A stretch of DNA of 14,964 bases from Flavobacterium sp. Its GTDB lineage: Bacteria > Bacteroidota > Bacteroidia > Flavobacteriales > Flavobacteriaceae. Positions 14,905 through 14,964 of the stretch are shown here, piece by piece; within the stretch, counting starts at the first letter, position 1, and every line of letters begins with the position of its first letter. The notes under the pieces are model-generated. The model made no database searches and was not told the DNA's origin. It saw nothing but the letters and a program-made list of their open reading frames with translations. The DNA lies in the NCBI GenBank assembly GCA_030152225.1, contig JASLHL010000124.1, positions 1 through 14,964 of the forward strand, given 5' to 3'. Both the position numbers and the translations under genes were made by a program.

Positions 14905-14964
14905 GCTTCGGTAAATGGGGGTTAAACCCCCGTAAATACGAAGGTTTGTCGAAGAAGACCCGAA
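14874..14964. repeat. Nested inverted repeats reaching the window edge
   Basis: Three concentric arm pairs are visible. TTCGGGTCTT (14874-14883) pairs with AAGACCCGAA (14955-14964). CTTCG (14906-14910) pairs with CGAAG (14939-14943). GGGGG (14917-14921) pairs with CCCCC (14927-14931) around TTAAA. The element may continue past the window. Confidence 0.75.

Overview
The window looks like a piece of a Flavobacteriaceae (Bacteroidota) chromosome. The evidence is an AT-rich sequence, several good matches to the Bacteroidota promoter -7 element TAnnTTTG, few Shine-Dalgarno sites, and families typical of the group: a DUF3078 outer-membrane protein, a flavobacterial-type DXS of 587 residues, and a very acidic RpoN. 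A Myroides-like genus is my guess only; nothing in the window fixes the genus.

Layout. (1) 1-1094, minus strand: an AT-rich accessory-looking block. It holds a small secreted cysteine-containing peptide gene (903-1094) and, downstream of it, a large beta-propeller-like protein that runs off the left edge. A perfect 10-bp hairpin lies between them. (2) 1419-5112, plus strand: dxs (isoprenoid precursor synthesis), a DUF3078 protein overlapping it through a TTG start, and a second outer-membrane beta-barrel protein, closed by an intrinsic terminator. (3) 5138-8795, minus strand: asnS, then rpoN (sigma-54), then a polytopic PAP2-like membrane protein. The asnS-rpoN gap contains an 18-of-19-bp inverted repeat. 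(4) 9041-10332, minus strand: pyrH-frr, with a -7 element at the front and a terminator at the back. (5) 10379-11173, minus strand: a patatin-like phospholipase. (6) 11244-11846, plus strand: a thioredoxin-fold protein with one active-site cysteine, convergent with a secreted YiiX-type cysteine hydrolase (11862-12497, minus). (7) 12687-14585, plus strand: an ExaC/AldB-type aldehyde dehydrogenase and its usual partner DUF779, closed by a strong terminator. (8) 14647-14964: a gene-free stretch that becomes repeat-rich, with a REP-like hairpin, an 11-bp tandem repeat and nested inverted repeats that reach the window edge.

Most of the window is core metabolism and information processing: isoprenoids, asparaginyl-tRNA, UMP phosphorylation, ribosome recycling and sigma-54. 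The parts most worth a second look are the peptide/propeller pair at the left edge, the inverted repeat in front of rpoN, and the structured repeats at the right edge. For asnS, pyrH and the YiiX-type hydrolase, a predicted promoter lies inside the longest possible reading frame, so I call a shorter start for each.
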